Assembly (NCBI GenBank): GCA_039621445.1
Contig: CP154956.1
Location: forward strand, 2,951,873-3,015,872
Source of the DNA: Euglena gracilis
Taxonomy: Eukaryota; Euglenida; Euglenophyceae; Euglenales
DNA: 64,000 bases
Direction: 5' to 3'
The translations under genes and the position numbers were made by a program. This document shows, piece after piece, positions 63,400 through 64,000 of this stretch (its first letter is position 1; the number at the start of each line of letters is the position of its first letter). Under the pieces are notes generated by a model. It saw only the letters and a program-made list of their open reading frames with translations, searched no databases and was not told the DNA's origin.

Positions 63400-63414
63400 G
63401 ACCCCACCTATGCC

Positions 63415-63800
63415 TTAAAATGGCTTAAAGTGGCCTAAAATGGCCTTGAATGGACTAAAATGGCCAAAAATGGCCTAAAATGGCCTAAAATGGCCTAAAA
63501 TGGGAAATTTTTGGTCCTGACTATAGGTGCCTGACCTGGGCCACTGTGTGTAATTTTTGAGTCATTTTGGCCATTTTGGGCTATTTTTGTCCACTGTTGG
63601 CCTTTCCTTTTTGTCAAAGCAGCTATTATTTTGGTCTTTTGAGCCACTTCCAATTGCAAAATCATCCTAATTTGCTGAAAATGGCCAAAAATGGCCGAAA
63701 ATTAGTCAAGAGTGGTCTAAAATGGCCCAAAATGGCTCGAAATGGTCAAAAATGGTCTGAGAACATCTGACTGTGACAGTCATGGGCTGAAAACGCCCAA
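63415..63800. repeat. AATGGCCTAA tandem and dispersed repeat
   Basis: About ten units of AATGGCCTAA/AATGGCCAAA at 63,415-63,500, then looser copies to 63,820. No gene is supported in 63,400-64,000. Confidence 0.92.
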
Positions 63801-64000
63801 AATGGCCCAAAATGGCTTGGAATGACTTGCAATTGGGCCACCTGAACATGTCCAAGTATGGCCCGGTTCCAGAAAAATCGCATATTTTCCTTATATTTTT
63901 TCTGCATGTTTAGCGCATATTCCCGCATATTTTAGCGCATGTCTGGGGGGCCTTTTAGCGCATATTTCCCCCTGTATTTAATTTATGATTTTTTTGTTTT

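Noticed and set aside
1-64000. tRNA, rRNA or other structured RNA genes
   Set aside because: No cloverleaf with a GGTTCGANTCC box and no conserved rRNA words were seen by eye. A tRNAscan-SE or Rfam search would settle it.

Overview
The window reads as nuclear DNA of a unicellular eukaryote. Exon-like islands of 40-280 bases with GT-AG borders sit in long introns and spacers. There are long TTAGGG arrays, terminal-inverted-repeat transposons, a broken non-LTR-type reverse transcriptase, kilobases of simple satellite and many G or C runs over 10 bases. Nothing is prokaryotic: there are no operons, no Shine-Dalgarno pattern and no long dense genes. I do not recognise the species. Coding density is very low, and most long open frames are by-products of repeats, so coding calls here are single exons or short exon chains.

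The most informative genes look like a family of single-pass receptors with a Cache-type ectodomain and a class III nucleotidyl-cyclase-type catalytic region. All the recognised members except one fragment are on the plus strand. The end of one member lies at 4.5-5.6 kb (last two cyclase exons). A second begins at 39.26 kb (N-terminal signal-anchor exon). A third begins at 51.67 kb. Its first seven exons (51.67 to about 57.4 kb) join with consistent reading phases. Further downstream a second phase-consistent chain (58.80-60.02 kb) carries a Cache signature, DPRCRAWY followed by a YxDA/TLSYP block. A minus-strand relative of exon 7 lies at 14.9-15.05 kb. The domain order (anchor, Cache ectodomain, cyclase) is assembled from different copies, so it is an inference.

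Other plausible exons encode hydrophobic segments (2.5, 12.8, 33.8, 34.2 and 37.4 kb), a GC-rich alanine/leucine-rich segment (13.3 kb), Cys-rich extracellular-type segments (46.6 kb plus, 49.5 kb minus), and a C-terminus ending in a PCNA-interacting-box-like motif (12.35 kb). I cannot name most of these.

Layout: 0-5.6 kb, exons of the first receptor. 5.8-7.4 kb, a hAT-like MITE and repeat A. 9.1-11.5 kb, interstitial telomeric arrays with a repeated 100-160 bp spacer. 11.6-13.8 kb, exons. 16.45-21.1 kb, a C/A-only satellite block nearly 4.7 kb long. 22.3-28.9 kb, transposon-rich, with an exon cut by a MITE, repeat A with a 163 bp tandem array, a 1.84 kb TIR element and a textbook hAT-like MITE. 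29-32.4 kb, a frameshifted minus-strand ORF and further MITEs. 33-38 kb, exons with membrane segments. 39-46 kb, second receptor start, a MITE, a 450 bp foldback, duplicated repeat B and retroelement-like remnants. 46-49 kb, satellite, Cys-rich exons and a rearranged reverse transcriptase. 51.6-60 kb, the best gene model. 60-64 kb, repeat A copy 3 and AATGGCC/TATGCG repeats.
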